From contig CP139918.1 in NCBI GenBank assembly GCA_034423775.1, positions 2,356,001 through 2,420,000 of the forward strand: DNA of 64,000 bases. Direction: 5' to 3'. The position numbers were made by a program, and so were the translations under genes. Source of the stretch: Alphaproteobacteria bacterium US3C007 (lineage in GTDB: Bacteria > Pseudomonadota > Alphaproteobacteria > Rhodobacterales > Rhodobacteraceae). Of the stretch, positions 18,313-27,634 are shown in pieces (positions within the stretch are counted from its first letter, which is position 1; each line of letters starts with the position of its first letter). The notes beneath the pieces were generated by a model. It ran no database searches. It worked only from the letters and a program-made list of their open reading frames with translations, and was not told where the DNA came from.

Positions 18313-20508
18313 GTGGGGACGCTTGGGGGTAGGGAGTTGATTGATATTCACTGGAAGGGTGCGTTTGGGGCAACGCAATTTGAACCGGATCAACGGCCGA
18401 TTGGATTTTGGGCTGACCCGGTTAAAGGCAATTTGCACGCGTTGGATTTTCAAGACGCCAAAGAATTTGTGTTTTCGCTGCAAAACGGGGCCTCTGAAAC
18501 GGGCGTAATAACGGCGTTAAAATCAGAGAACTATCATGAGTTTAACGCCGCAGGCATTCAGTACAGGATAGATGAGGCATATTTGCAGGCCGCCAGTCAG
18601 CGGCATGACGGCGGCTCTGGTGTTTCAAATAGCTTTTTTTGGCATAACCTTGGGAGCGGGCAATTCAATCAAAGTGCGCATATTCTTCAATTGGGTGAAG
18701 ATAATGCCAGTCAGTTTGCACTTGGATCCCGCGCCGGACATGGGTTTGCTTTATTGGATGAACCGCGCCAGAATAAAAACCCGGTTTGGGCATCACTTCC
18801 TGATCAAAACCACCACTATTTAGACAAGCTGGTTGACCTTGCTGCCATTCGCAGCGATTCAGGATATTATATTTATGCTGCCTCAGGGGTTGAGGCAGGC
18901 CTTTCCAGCTTTCATGTCGCAGCGGGCCAAGACGTATCATTCTTACAAGATATTGGTGCCAAGCAATCTTTGCCGATTGCCGGGATCACGCAAGTTGAAG
19001 CCGCCTCGTTAAACGGGGCGCGGTTTTTGATAGTGGCCGCGCAGGGTACAAATTCTGTCACCGTCATGCGGGTGGCCGAAAATGGTCACTTACGCCCCGT
19101 GGATCACCTGTTGGATGATCATATCATGCGGTTTTCTAATCCATCAGCGCTGAGTTATACCGAATTTGATGGGCGCGGCTTCGTTGCGGTGTCGGGGGCA
19201 GATAACGGGCTCAGCGTGTTTGAGCTTTTGCCCGATGGTCTTCTGTTACATCAGCGCACATTCCTTTCCTCCGCCGAGGGCGGGGCGATTGGGGCGGTTT
19301 CGCACTTGGAGTTTGTGCAAAATGGGTCTGAGATTCTGTTGTTAAGCCGGTCCTCTGATCAAGCGGGTATTGGCCTTTTTCAACTTGAACTGGGGCAGCG
19401 AAAATTAGAGGGCATTCAGGGGGATCAGGATCATAATCTTTTGATTGCCAGCGCCAATGATCGATATCTTTACGGCGGCGCGGGCGCAGATATTTTGATT
19501 GATGCAGCTCATACCCAGTCATTATCGGGGGGGGCGGGTGCTGACCGCTTCGTGATGAGGGCAGACGCCGCGCATGACGTGATCGTCGATTTTGATCCTT
19601 GGGCAGATCAATTAGATTTATCATTTTGGCCAGAGCTGTACAGCGTAGATCAACTGGATTTTGACGCGCTGGTTGATGGCGCGCGGCTCAGTCATGGGGA
19701 TGAAACCCTTACATTAAAGACCGTAGCAGGGCAGATCTTAGAGCGCGCCGATCTTCAAAGCATCGACGTTCAGTTTGCATCACATTTTGAGGTTGAATTG
19801 GCTGAAAGGCTCATCAGTGAGCCCGCACCCGCGGATCCGGCGTTAAAGCCCGGCGTGACGCTTGCGGCGCCGCAGCCGGATACCGTGTTTCCGCTACCAT
19901 CTTCAGAGGCTGCAGCTTTGCCCAAGATTTTATCGGCGCTTGAGGCAGAAGCAAGCGGCGCTTCGTTTATGCAAGCCGTTTTTGAGGTCTTTTCGTTAAG
20001 CTCCAACTGGGACACGCCCGTAACCCCTGCGCATCAGCTGCCTTTGGTCGGGGCCCATTCCGGCGTTACGGTGGCCGGCAATGAGGGCGCTGATGCATTG
20101 CTGGGCTTGAGCGGGCACGATATTTTATTAGCAGGCGGCGGAGATGATCTTTTATCAGGTGGGTCTGGTTATGATCGTTTGTTTGGCGGCGCGGGAGAAG
20201 ATATTCTTTTTGGGGGCGAAGGGCAGGATTATCTTGTTGGCGGCGCTGGTCGAGATTGCTTTGTTTTCGCACCCCCATCGGGCAATGAGGTTGATATTGT
20301 AAAGGATTTTGATCCAAATTTTGACCAGCTTTGCTTTCTGACCCGCAATGGCAAAGCCGCTCAAGCGGGGTTTGAAAACCTGAATATGCAAGCGCATGAT
20401 CAGGATCTTTGGATCGATTTTGCCGGGCGTGGCATTCTTCTAAGCGGGCTTGATCTGTCAGAGTTCAACGAGGCGCATGTCGTCTTTGATAGTTTTGGGG
20501 TGTGGTGA
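18313..20508 (+). CDS. RTX (haemolysin-type Ca-binding repeat) protein with propeller-like N-terminus
   Basis: A 731-residue, very acidic secreted-type protein. Residues about 120-370 contain repeated strands of the kind RFLIVAAQGTNSVTVMRV and GFVAVSGADNGLSVFEL, suggesting a beta-propeller of the lactonase/YVTN sort. Two RTX blocks follow: one near 387-440 (GGAGADILI, GGAGADRFV) and one near 588-655 with nonapeptides such as GGGDDLLSGG, GAGEDILFGG and GQDYLVGGAGRD. It ends with a short hydrophobic tail typical of type I secretion. The GTG at 18313 is the earliest start after a stop; a TTG at 18337 is an alternative. The neighbouring ABC gene lacks the features of a type I secretion ATPase, so the exporter is probably elsewhere. 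Confidence 0.8.
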   Translation: MGTLGGRELIDIHWKGAFGATQFEPDQRPIGFWADPVKGNLHALDFQDAKEFVFSLQNGASETGVITALKSENYHEFNAAGIQYRIDEAYLQAASQRHDGGSGVSNSFFWHNLGSGQFNQSAHILQLGEDNASQFALGSRAGHGFALLDEPRQNKNPVWASLPDQNHHYLDKLVDLAAIRSDSGYYIYAASGVEAGLSSFHVAAGQDVSFLQDIGAKQSLPIAGITQVEAASLNGARFLIVAAQGTNSVTVMRVAENGHLRPVDHLLDDHIMRFSNPSALSYTEFDGRGFVAVSGADNGLSVFELLPDGLLLHQRTFLSSAEGGAIGAVSHLEFVQNGSEILLLSRSSDQAGIGLFQLELGQRKLEGIQGDQDHNLLIASANDRYLYGGAGADILIDAAHTQSLSGGAGADRFVMRADAAHDVIVDFDPWADQLDLSFWPELYSVDQLDFDALVDGARLSHGDETLTLKTVAGQILERADLQSIDVQFASHFEVELAERLISEPAPADPALKPGVTLAAPQPDTVFPLPSSEAAALPKILSALEAEASGASFMQAVFEVFSLSSNWDTPVTPAHQLPLVGAHSGVTVAGNEGADALLGLSGHDILLAGGGDDLLSGGSGYDRLFGGAGEDILFGGEGQDYLVGGAGRDCFVFAPPSGNEVDIVKDFDPNFDQLCFLTRNGKAAQAGFENLNMQAHDQDLWIDFAGRGILLSGLDLSEFNEAHVVFDSFGVW

Positions 20509-20657
20509 CCACAGCGCTTAGGCGCTTTGGGCTCATGGGGTAGCCGGGTCCAAGATTGGAAGAAAATGCAGTTACAGCCGCGCTGGCTTTAGTTTTGCTT
20601 GACCTTATCCCAGCCTTACGGCTTTACAAGGCTCAAGCAACTTTAGGATACCACCAC

Positions 20658-22466
20658 ATGGCAGCAGAGACCGCGCCCCAATTCGCCGAAACAGAACGCT
20701 CTAAATCAAAAAAACTGTCAGCATTGCAGGGTTTATTACCTTTTCTGTTGCCCTATAAAGCTTTGATGGGCGCTGCATTTCTGGCGCTTATTCTGACCGC
20801 AGGCGTGTCGTTAACCTTGCCACTGGCAGTGCGTCGGGTGGTGGATAATTTCGGTATTCCAGACGATTCCACATTGGATAAATATTTTGCGGCGGCGCTT
20901 GGCATCGCGGCCCTTTTGGCCTTGGGAACCGCGCTGCGCTATTCCTTGGTCACGCGCCTTGGCGAGCGGGTTGTGGCAGATATCCGGCGGGCAGTCTTTG
21001 ATCGCGTGATCATGATGAGCCCGTCTTTTTTTGACAACATACTTACCGGAGAGGTGCTGAGCCGCATCACAACCGATACGACCCTAATCCTATCGGTCTT
21101 AGGCTCATCGATTTCAATCGCTTTGCGCAATTTGCTGATCTTTATCGGGGGTTTGGCGTTGATGTTTCTCACCTCGGTGAAGCTGACGGGGTTGGTGTTG
21201 TTGATCGTGCCTGCCGTGGTCATTCCGATTTTAACGCTTGGCCGGCGTGTGCGCCGCTTCAGCAAGCTCAATCAAGATTGGATCGCCGCCAGCTCGGGCA
21301 CCGCGTCGGAATCGCTTGGCGCCGTACAAACTGTTCAAGCCTTTACCCATGAAGCGCAAACCCAAGCCGATTTCGCGGATGTCACCGAAAAAAGTTATTT
21401 GGTTGCAATTCAAAGAGTGAATACGCGCGCTTTAATGACGATGATTGTCATTTTTCTGGTATTTTCGGGAGTCGTCGGCGTTTTGTGGATTGGGGCCCGC
21501 GACGTAAGAAGCGATCTGATCAGCCCTGGCACGTTGATCCAGTTTTTGATCTACGCGATCATGGTGGCGGGATCAGTTGCCGCGCTTTCTGAGATTTGGA
21601 GCGAGTTGCAGCGCGCCGCTGGCGCAACAGAGCGACTTGTCGAGCTTTTGTCATCGCAGGATCACGTGTTGGACCCTGTGTCTCCAACGGCGCTTCCGGC
21701 GAATGCGAAGGGCAAATTAAGTTTTCAAAACGTCTCTTTTCGCTATCCAATGCGGCCGGAAACGCAGATTTTAAAGGATATCTCGTTTGAGGTGGAACCG
21801 GGCGAAACGGTGGCGCTTGTAGGCCCCTCTGGGGCCGGGAAGTCGACCATTATTCAATTGCTACTGCGCTTTTTTGATCCACAAAATGGGGCGATCTTAT
21901 TCGATGGTATCAACCTAAGCGATTTGACCCGCAGCGCATTTCGCAAGCGTATGGCCGTGGTGCCGCAAGACCCTGTTATTTTTGCCGCCTCGGTGCGCGA
22001 TAATATTCGATTTGGTCGCCCAGATGCTACCGATGAAGAGGTTTTGAAAGCTGCTCAAGCCGCTGCTGCAGCCGAGTTTATAAAAAAATTACCGCAAGGT
22101 TTTGACACTTATGTGGGAGAGCGCGGGGTTTTGCTTTCGGGTGGGCAAAAGCAACGGATTGCGATTGCGCGTGCAATTTTACGCGATGCCCCTGTGCTTT
22201 TGCTGGATGAAGCCACAAGCGCGCTGGATGCGGAAAGCGAACGGGCAGTGCAATTGGCGGTGGATGAATTGGCCCGCGACCGCACGACCCTGATTGTGGC
22301 GCATCGTTTGGCTACCGTGAAGAAAGCAGACCGCATTCTTGTATTGGATCAAGGCGGCGTGGTTGCAACCGGCACGCATGACGATCTGGTGGGCCAAGGG
22401 GGGCTTTACGCCAGGCTTGCAAAATTGCAATTTACCGATGGGGCAGTTTTAGAAACTGAGGTATAA
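20658..22466 (+). CDS. MsbA-type ABC exporter, fused membrane and ATPase domains
   Basis: A half-transporter of 602 residues that would act as a homodimer in the inner membrane. Six helices occupy about residues 25-310. The nucleotide-binding domain has Walker A GPSGAGKST, a Q-loop VPQDP, signature LSGGQKQR and Walker B VLLLDEATSALD, with the switch His in VAHRLAT. It resembles the MsbA-related subgroup common in alphaproteobacteria, whose substrates (lipid or drug) are not defined. The ATG at 20658 is chosen; the frame extends 34 codons upstream but without homology-like sequence. No HlyD-type adaptor or C39 domain is present, so secretion of the upstream RTX protein is unlikely. Confidence 0.88.
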   Translation: MAAETAPQFAETERSKSKKLSALQGLLPFLLPYKALMGAAFLALILTAGVSLTLPLAVRRVVDNFGIPDDSTLDKYFAAALGIAALLALGTALRYSLVTRLGERVVADIRRAVFDRVIMMSPSFFDNILTGEVLSRITTDTTLILSVLGSSISIALRNLLIFIGGLALMFLTSVKLTGLVLLIVPAVVIPILTLGRRVRRFSKLNQDWIAASSGTASESLGAVQTVQAFTHEAQTQADFADVTEKSYLVAIQRVNTRALMTMIVIFLVFSGVVGVLWIGARDVRSDLISPGTLIQFLIYAIMVAGSVAALSEIWSELQRAAGATERLVELLSSQDHVLDPVSPTALPANAKGKLSFQNVSFRYPMRPETQILKDISFEVEPGETVALVGPSGAGKSTIIQLLLRFFDPQNGAILFDGINLSDLTRSAFRKRMAVVPQDPVIFAASVRDNIRFGRPDATDEEVLKAAQAAAAAEFIKKLPQGFDTYVGERGVLLSGGQKQRIAIARAILRDAPVLLLDEATSALDAESERAVQLAVDELARDRTTLIVAHRLATVKKADRILVLDQGGVVATGTHDDLVGQGGLYARLAKLQFTDGAVLETEV

Positions 22467-22544
22467 AGCTTATAGTTCTTGAAAAACCAGCGCGCTTCCC
22501 GCAAGGTTGTCTGGGATAAAAATATATAAAATTGGGAGAATTTT

Positions 22545-24419
22545 ATGGGCTTTGCTTCGATCGAAGACACACTGGCGCTTGAAAAAGAAATGTCTTGGGA
22601 ACAAAGAGATGTGGCCAAAACGCTCTTCGGTCTGTTGAGCGAAACCGCTGATAAATTTCCCGAGCGCCCGGCGATCAGCTATCAGTTGCTATCGGGCCCG
22701 CAGGATAAAGCGGAAACCCTGAACTGGCGTAGCTTGCAGCAGAAAACCGCGCAGGCGGCAAATATGTTCAGGGCCCTGGGTGTTGGGCCTGAAGATGTGG
22801 TGGCCTTTGTATTGCCCAATTGTAATGAAACTGCGCTTACCATTTTGGGCGGGGCCGTGGCGGGGGTGGTAAACCCGATCAACCCCTTGCTGAATGTAGA
22901 TCAAATTTCTTCAATTTTGCGCGAAACCAATGCCAAAGTTGTGGTGACCCTGAAGGCGTTTCCCAAAACCGATGTTGGGCAAAAAACAGCCGCGGCTGTT
23001 GCACAGGCACCGAATGTGAAAACGGTGTTAGAAATTGATCTCAACCGCTATTTGACGCCTCCTAAAAAATGGTTGGTGCCGTTGCTTCGACCCAAAAACC
23101 CCATCTCGCATAATGCTGAGGTGATGGATTTTAACGAAAAACTATCGCAGCATGCCACAACCTTAACTTTCGAAGATATTCAAAAAGACCGAGTGGCGGC
23201 GCTGTTTCACACGGGTGGCACCACGGGCATGCCCAAAGTTGCGCAGCATACCTATTCGGGGATGATTTATAATGGCTGGCTCGGAGGTGTGTTAAGCTTC
23301 ACGGTGGATGATAACGTCATTTGTCCACTGCCTTTATTTCATGTCTTTGCCTGTCATATAATTTTGATGTCAGCACTTCATTCCGGTGCACATGTCATTT
23401 TCCCAACGCCGGCGGGGTATCGCGGTGAGGGCGTATTTGATAATTTTTGGAAATTGGTCGAGCGTTGGAAGATCACATATATAATTACGGTTCCAACAGC
23501 GGCAGCCGCCTTGATGCAGCGTCCAGTCGATGCAGATATATCAACGGTAAAAAATGCATTTTCTGGGTCGTCGCCCTTGCCTTTAGAACTGTTTAAACGA
23601 TTTGAAAGCGCAAGCAATGTAAACATAATTGAGGGGTATGGCTTGACCGAGGTTACCGCTCTGGTTTCTTGTAACCCCACCGATGGCCTAAAAAAGGTTG
23701 GATCAGTTGGGGTGCGCTTGCCGTATACAACTGTTAAAATCGTGAATTCCAGCGCAGGTGAGTTGGTCGAATGTGCGGCCAATGAAATTGGTGAAATTTG
23801 CGTTTCCAACCCCGGGGTGTGGCCTGGCAATACCTATACCGAAGCGGCGAAGAACGTAGATCTTTATTACGAAGATACGTTTTTAAGAACTGGTGATCTG
23901 GGTCGCTTGGACGAGGATGGATATCTGTGGATTACAGGCCGCGCCAAAGATCTGATTATACGTGGGGGGCATAATATAGATCCTGCGCAAATTGAAGAAG
24001 CGCTTTTGGGCCATGCCAGCGTTGCCTTTGCAGGAGCGATTGGACAACCTGATGCGCATTCAGGGGAATTGCCCTGCGTGTATGTTGAATTGGTGGCCGA
24101 TGGTGAGGTGACGCCCGATGAATTGAAGGCATTTTGCGAAGAGCATGTGCCAGAGCGGGCCGCGCATCCAAAATATGTTGAGATTTTGGACGAGCTTCCA
24201 AAAACTGCTGTGGGCAAAGTCTTTAAACCTGATCTGCGCAAGCGCGCGATCACACGAACCTTTAATGCAGCGTTGAGTGATGCGGGCCTACAGGCTTCGG
24301 TGGTTGAGGTGCGAGATGATAAGCAACTTGGATTGATCGCATGCGTTGCCAGCGAGGCCAGCGATGGCGAGATTACGGCTGTGCTGGGCGGATTTGCCAA
24401 TACGTGGAGCCGCGTATAG
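22545..24419 (+). CDS. AMP-forming acyl-CoA synthetase, substrate unknown
   Basis: A 624-residue ANL-superfamily ligase that activates a carboxylate as acyl-AMP and then acyl-CoA. The P-loop is ALFHTGGTTGMPKVAQHT, the second core motif IIEGYGLTEVTA, then RTGDLGRLDEDGYLWITGRAKDLIIRGG split across the hinge, and the C-terminal lysine in ELPKTAVGKVFK. All catalytic motifs are intact. The chain is about 70 residues longer than typical FadD or PrpE, with a C-terminal extension after the catalytic lysine. A ribosome site GGGAG precedes the ATG. Neighbours do not point to a pathway. It is too long and too different for the DMSP-pathway ligase DmdB. Confidence 0.88.
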   Translation: MGFASIEDTLALEKEMSWEQRDVAKTLFGLLSETADKFPERPAISYQLLSGPQDKAETLNWRSLQQKTAQAANMFRALGVGPEDVVAFVLPNCNETALTILGGAVAGVVNPINPLLNVDQISSILRETNAKVVVTLKAFPKTDVGQKTAAAVAQAPNVKTVLEIDLNRYLTPPKKWLVPLLRPKNPISHNAEVMDFNEKLSQHATTLTFEDIQKDRVAALFHTGGTTGMPKVAQHTYSGMIYNGWLGGVLSFTVDDNVICPLPLFHVFACHIILMSALHSGAHVIFPTPAGYRGEGVFDNFWKLVERWKITYIITVPTAAAALMQRPVDADISTVKNAFSGSSPLPLELFKRFESASNVNIIEGYGLTEVTALVSCNPTDGLKKVGSVGVRLPYTTVKIVNSSAGELVECAANEIGEICVSNPGVWPGNTYTEAAKNVDLYYEDTFLRTGDLGRLDEDGYLWITGRAKDLIIRGGHNIDPAQIEEALLGHASVAFAGAIGQPDAHSGELPCVYVELVADGEVTPDELKAFCEEHVPERAAHPKYVEILDELPKTAVGKVFKPDLRKRAITRTFNAALSDAGLQASVVEVRDDKQLGLIACVASEASDGEITAVLGGFANTWSRV

Positions 24420-24529
24420 AGCAGCGGCCAGCGCTGAATTGCTTTTGAAATGGGCTTTTATGGGGCTTGATAAAAAGGCGTTGCGCCTGAGCTGGTTACG
24501 CGAATGGTAGCGGATAGAGGGGCTTTGTA

Positions 24530-25282
24530 ATGTTAGAAGAACACCGCCCGTCTGTTGGGATTCTTGGCTCTGGTCCAAATGTGATGGCGGCAAGAGACTG
24601 GCCGGAGCACCCGTTTGATAAGCTTGTGGTGATCAACAACGCGTGGCAGGTGCGCCCGGATTGGGATGACCTTGTCTTTCCCTATGATTTCCCGCCCGAG
24701 CGGCAGCCGACAAATTTAAAGCCACGGCAACGCTTGATTGGCGAGGCTGAGTTTGTTCCTGTACAAAATCAATATGGTGGGTTTGTTTATGCTGGTGCAA
24801 CCATGGCATTCACCACCGCCTATTGGGTTTTGGGACATTACAACCCGCGGGAAATCGTTTTTTTGGGATGTGATATGTCTTATCCCAAAACCAGCAAGAC
24901 GCATTTCTATGGCACCGGTACGGCCGACCCTTTGCGCGAGGATATCACGCTGATCTCGCTTGAGGCAAAAGCCGCGCGGCTTTATGCGCTTGCGCTTGCG
25001 CAGGGCTGTGAAATCAGCAACCTGTCAAAAGAGACAAGCCGTTTGATCGCACCCCGGCGCAGCCTATCAGAGCCGCGTCCGAAACCCTTTAAGATTGATA
25101 AAGTGCAAAAAGCGCATGCGCTCGCCCGCGAGCAAGAGCTGGCCTATTATGTCAAGTCCGGGCGTTATTGGGAAGAGTTGGAGCGCTTTGATATTAAGCA
25201 GATAAAACGCCTTGATGCGCTTTGGAGCACTGTGGTCATAGCCCCGCCCCAAGGAGTCGCCGCGCCTATGCGCAGTCACTGA
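24530..25282 (+). CDS. MAF/DUF115-like or sialyltransferase-like protein
   Basis: A 250-residue soluble protein. The start has a nucleotide-sugar-type loop, GILGSGPNVMAARDWP, followed by KLVVINNAW and later VFLGCDMSYPKTSKTHFYG. This order (GSGPS-like loop, 'INNAW', then a D-x-S/D...HFY segment) resembles DUF115/MAF proteins and family-42-type sialyltransferases, which use CMP- or other sugar nucleotides. I cannot assign an acceptor. GAGGGG precedes the ATG. It overlaps the convergent enolase-superfamily gene by 7 bp. An alternative is an uncharacterised roseobacter family sharing only the fold. Confidence 0.5.
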   Translation: MLEEHRPSVGILGSGPNVMAARDWPEHPFDKLVVINNAWQVRPDWDDLVFPYDFPPERQPTNLKPRQRLIGEAEFVPVQNQYGGFVYAGATMAFTTAYWVLGHYNPREIVFLGCDMSYPKTSKTHFYGTGTADPLREDITLISLEAKAARLYALALAQGCEISNLSKETSRLIAPRRSLSEPRPKPFKIDKVQKAHALAREQELAYYVKSGRYWEELERFDIKQIKRLDALWSTVVIAPPQGVAAPMRSH

Positions 25283-26472
25283 CTCCGATAGGCATTGGGC
25301 AAAGGGCTCATTTCCAGATGCAGCTTGGTACCGGTATAGGGGTGCGCCCGCGCCAAGTTTTCATTCACCTCGATCCCCAAGCCAGATTGGGATGGCGCTG
25401 CAATATATCCGTTTTCGACAATGATGCTGGATGAAATCAAGGATTTATGAAACTCGGTTTCGATCGTTTCAGCGATCAAGAAATTTGGAATGGAAACGCC
25501 CAAGTGAATATTCGCGGCCCATTCAATCGGGCCTGCGTAAAGATGGGGCGCGACCTGAGCGTTGAAGGTTTCGGCAATAGCTGCCATTTTTTTCATTTCC
25601 CAAATACCCCCAGCGCGCCCCAGCGCCGGTTGCATGATGGCAGCGCCTGCGGTTCTGAGCAGGGTGGCAAATTCGGCCTTTGTGGTCAGCCGTTCTCCGG
25701 TTGCGATCGGTATGTGCAGCGCCGCTGCAACTTTTGCAAATTCAAGCAGATTGTCGGGTGGAATAGGCTCTTCAAACCACATGGGTGAAAACCTTTCTAA
25801 GGCCTTTCCCAGTTGAATTGCCCCCGCGGTGGAAAATTGACCATGCGTTCCAAACAACAAATCTGCCTTATCCCCAACAGCGGCGCGAATTTTTTCACAA
25901 AACGCAACAGACCGGGATATGTCAGATTGTGAAGGCATATGCCCCCCAAACTGGGTATAGGGGCCGGCGGGGTCAAATTTAACGGCGGTATAACCGCGAT
26001 CTACCAAAGCCGCAGCGCTTTCGGCAGCCATATCGGCATCGCACCAAAAGGCATCCTCTGGATGGTGCTGTAACGGGTAAAGATAGCTATAAGCGCGCAG
26101 TTTTTTATTAACCAAGCCCCCCAATAAGGCCCAGACGGGGCGATCACGTTGTTTGCCTAAAATATCCCAACAGGCGATTTCCAAACCCGAAAACGCCCCC
26201 ATGACAGTTAGATCGGGGCGTTGAGTGAAGCCTGAAGAATAGGTTTTTCGAAACAAAGCTTCAATGTTTTCGGGGTTCTGATTAAAAAAATGCCGTTCAA
26301 AAACATCTTGAATGACGGCCTGCATGGCAGTCGGGCCCACGCTCGAGGCATAGGATTCCCCCCAGCCGACCAAGCCCGTATCGGTGGTAAGCTTGATCAA
26401 AATCCAATAGCGCCCCCCCCATCCCGGGGCTGGCGGCGCGGTGACGATAATATCAAGATCGGTAAGCTTCAT
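25276..26472 (-). CDS. Mandelate racemase/muconate-lactonizing family enzyme
   Basis: A 398-residue enolase-superfamily enzyme; the family abstracts a proton alpha to a carboxylate, usually of sugar acids. The barrel has KFDPAG (Lys165), a LFGTHGQFS segment (His210), FEEPIPPDN (Glu234/235), ATGERL (Glu260) and APHLYAGPI (His310). Two usual residues are not where expected: the first metal-binding Asp before HG is Gly208, and the Asp of the His-Asp dyad (normally QPD) is Ala283 in MQPALGRAGG. It may therefore belong to a divergent subgroup. It follows the alcohol dehydrogenase gene by two bases, so the two are co-transcribed. Confidence 0.85.
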   Translation of the reverse strand: MKLTDLDIIVTAPPAPGWGGRYWILIKLTTDTGLVGWGESYASSVGPTAMQAVIQDVFERHFFNQNPENIEALFRKTYSSGFTQRPDLTVMGAFSGLEIACWDILGKQRDRPVWALLGGLVNKKLRAYSYLYPLQHHPEDAFWCDADMAAESAAALVDRGYTAVKFDPAGPYTQFGGHMPSQSDISRSVAFCEKIRAAVGDKADLLFGTHGQFSTAGAIQLGKALERFSPMWFEEPIPPDNLLEFAKVAAALHIPIATGERLTTKAEFATLLRTAGAAIMQPALGRAGGIWEMKKMAAIAETFNAQVAPHLYAGPIEWAANIHLGVSIPNFLIAETIETEFHKSLISSSIIVENGYIAAPSQSGLGIEVNENLARAHPYTGTKLHLEMSPLPNAYRSQ

Positions 26473-26474
26473 CT

Positions 26475-27569
26475 TCAGCCCTCAATATCAAAGACAATCA
26501 CATTGCGCCGCGCTGCGCCGGTTTTGGTGTCAGCGATGGCCTCATTGATCTGCTCAAAGCGAAATCGCCCAGAGATCAATTCGTCAAGCTTTAAGCGGCC
26601 TTGATGGTATAGATCGACCATCCACGGTATGTCACGACGGATCACCACATTGCCCATTTTTGAGCCGATCATGCCTTGGTTGACAGCCGCCATTTTCACC
26701 GGTTCAAAGGTTGAGCTATCGCCATTTTGTGGCATGCCGACCATGATCACTTTGCCGCCATAGGCAAGATAACGGGCCGCCGTGTCATAAACTGCGCCGA
26801 TGCCCACAGTCACAAAGACCGCATCGACGCCCCGTCCTAGCGCCTTTTTAACGCTTTGCCAGGGCTTTGCCTCGCTGGCCAATACCACATCAGTTGCGCC
26901 AAATTCACGCGCGATGTCCAATTTTTCTGGGTTCATATCAACGGCAACGATGCGGCGCGCGCCAGCCAATTTCGCCCCTTGAATCGCATTCAGGCCGACC
27001 CCGCCGGCGCCAATGATCACGGCATCTTGGCCGGGGCGTAACTGCGCCGCATTGACCACCGCACCAATTCCGGTGATCACCCCACAGCTTAATAACGCGG
27101 CCACATCAAACGCTAAATTATCTGCGATTTTTACGGCTTGGCTTTGATCTATCACTACTTTTTCAGCAAATGCGCCGCAGGCCATGCCTTGATGTAGCTT
27201 ACCGCCCTTGGCTGTTTTGATCGGGCCATGATCGCCATCATACCGGGTTTCGCAAACTGTGGGCGCCCCGGTGCTGCAATTCCCACAATGCCCACAGGCT
27301 CGGATCAGCGTTACGACAACATGATCGCCAATGGCAAAGCCTGATATGCCATCCCCCAAACCCGAAACAATGCCCGCCGCCTCATGCCCATAGACCGCCG
27401 GCAGCGTCCCCCCCCAAGCTCCGTCAATATATGATATATCAGAATGACAGATCGCCACAGCGCCCAATGTAACTTCTATTTCCCCCTTCACGGGCGCGCG
27501 CAGCTCGATCGTTTCAAGCGTTAAATCTGTTCCGAATTCATGGCAAATAGCGGCTTTAACAGGTGGCAT
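26475..27569 (-). CDS. Zinc-dependent alcohol dehydrogenase, MDR family
   Basis: A 364-residue NAD(P)-dependent medium-chain dehydrogenase. Catalytic zinc ligands Cys41 and His62-Glu63 (VYGHEAAG) are present, and the structural zinc site is complete with Cys92, Cys95, Cys98 and Cys106. The dinucleotide loop reads VIIGAGGVGLNAIQGAKLAGA and ends with VAVDMNPEKL. The overall pattern is that of the class III/aryl-alcohol group. It stands 2 bp before the enolase-superfamily gene and 65 bp after an MFS gene, suggesting oxidation of a hydroxy compound linked to the downstream dehydratase-like enzyme. The substrate is not evident. Confidence 0.9.
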   Translation of the reverse strand: MPPVKAAICHEFGTDLTLETIELRAPVKGEIEVTLGAVAICHSDISYIDGAWGGTLPAVYGHEAAGIVSGLGDGISGFAIGDHVVVTLIRACGHCGNCSTGAPTVCETRYDGDHGPIKTAKGGKLHQGMACGAFAEKVVIDQSQAVKIADNLAFDVAALLSCGVITGIGAVVNAAQLRPGQDAVIIGAGGVGLNAIQGAKLAGARRIVAVDMNPEKLDIAREFGATDVVLASEAKPWQSVKKALGRGVDAVFVTVGIGAVYDTAARYLAYGGKVIMVGMPQNGDSSTFEPVKMAAVNQGMIGSKMGNVVIRRDIPWMVDLYHQGRLKLDELISGRFRFEQINEAIADTKTGAARRNVIVFDIEG

Positions 27570-27634
27570 TGAAATCTCCCCTTTTGTCGCAGTGTGTCAA
27601 GCTTTCTGGCAGGTGCAAGGCGGAATTTACCTTT

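Noticed and set aside
20658-22466. Type I secretion ATPase for the upstream RTX protein
   Set aside because: No C39-like N-terminal domain, no HlyD-type gene next to it, and the sequence fits the MsbA-related group.
22545-24419. DMSP-pathway CoA ligase DmdB
   Set aside because: The chain is considerably longer and no dmdA, dmdC or dmdD genes are adjacent; only general acyl-CoA synthetase motifs can be supported.
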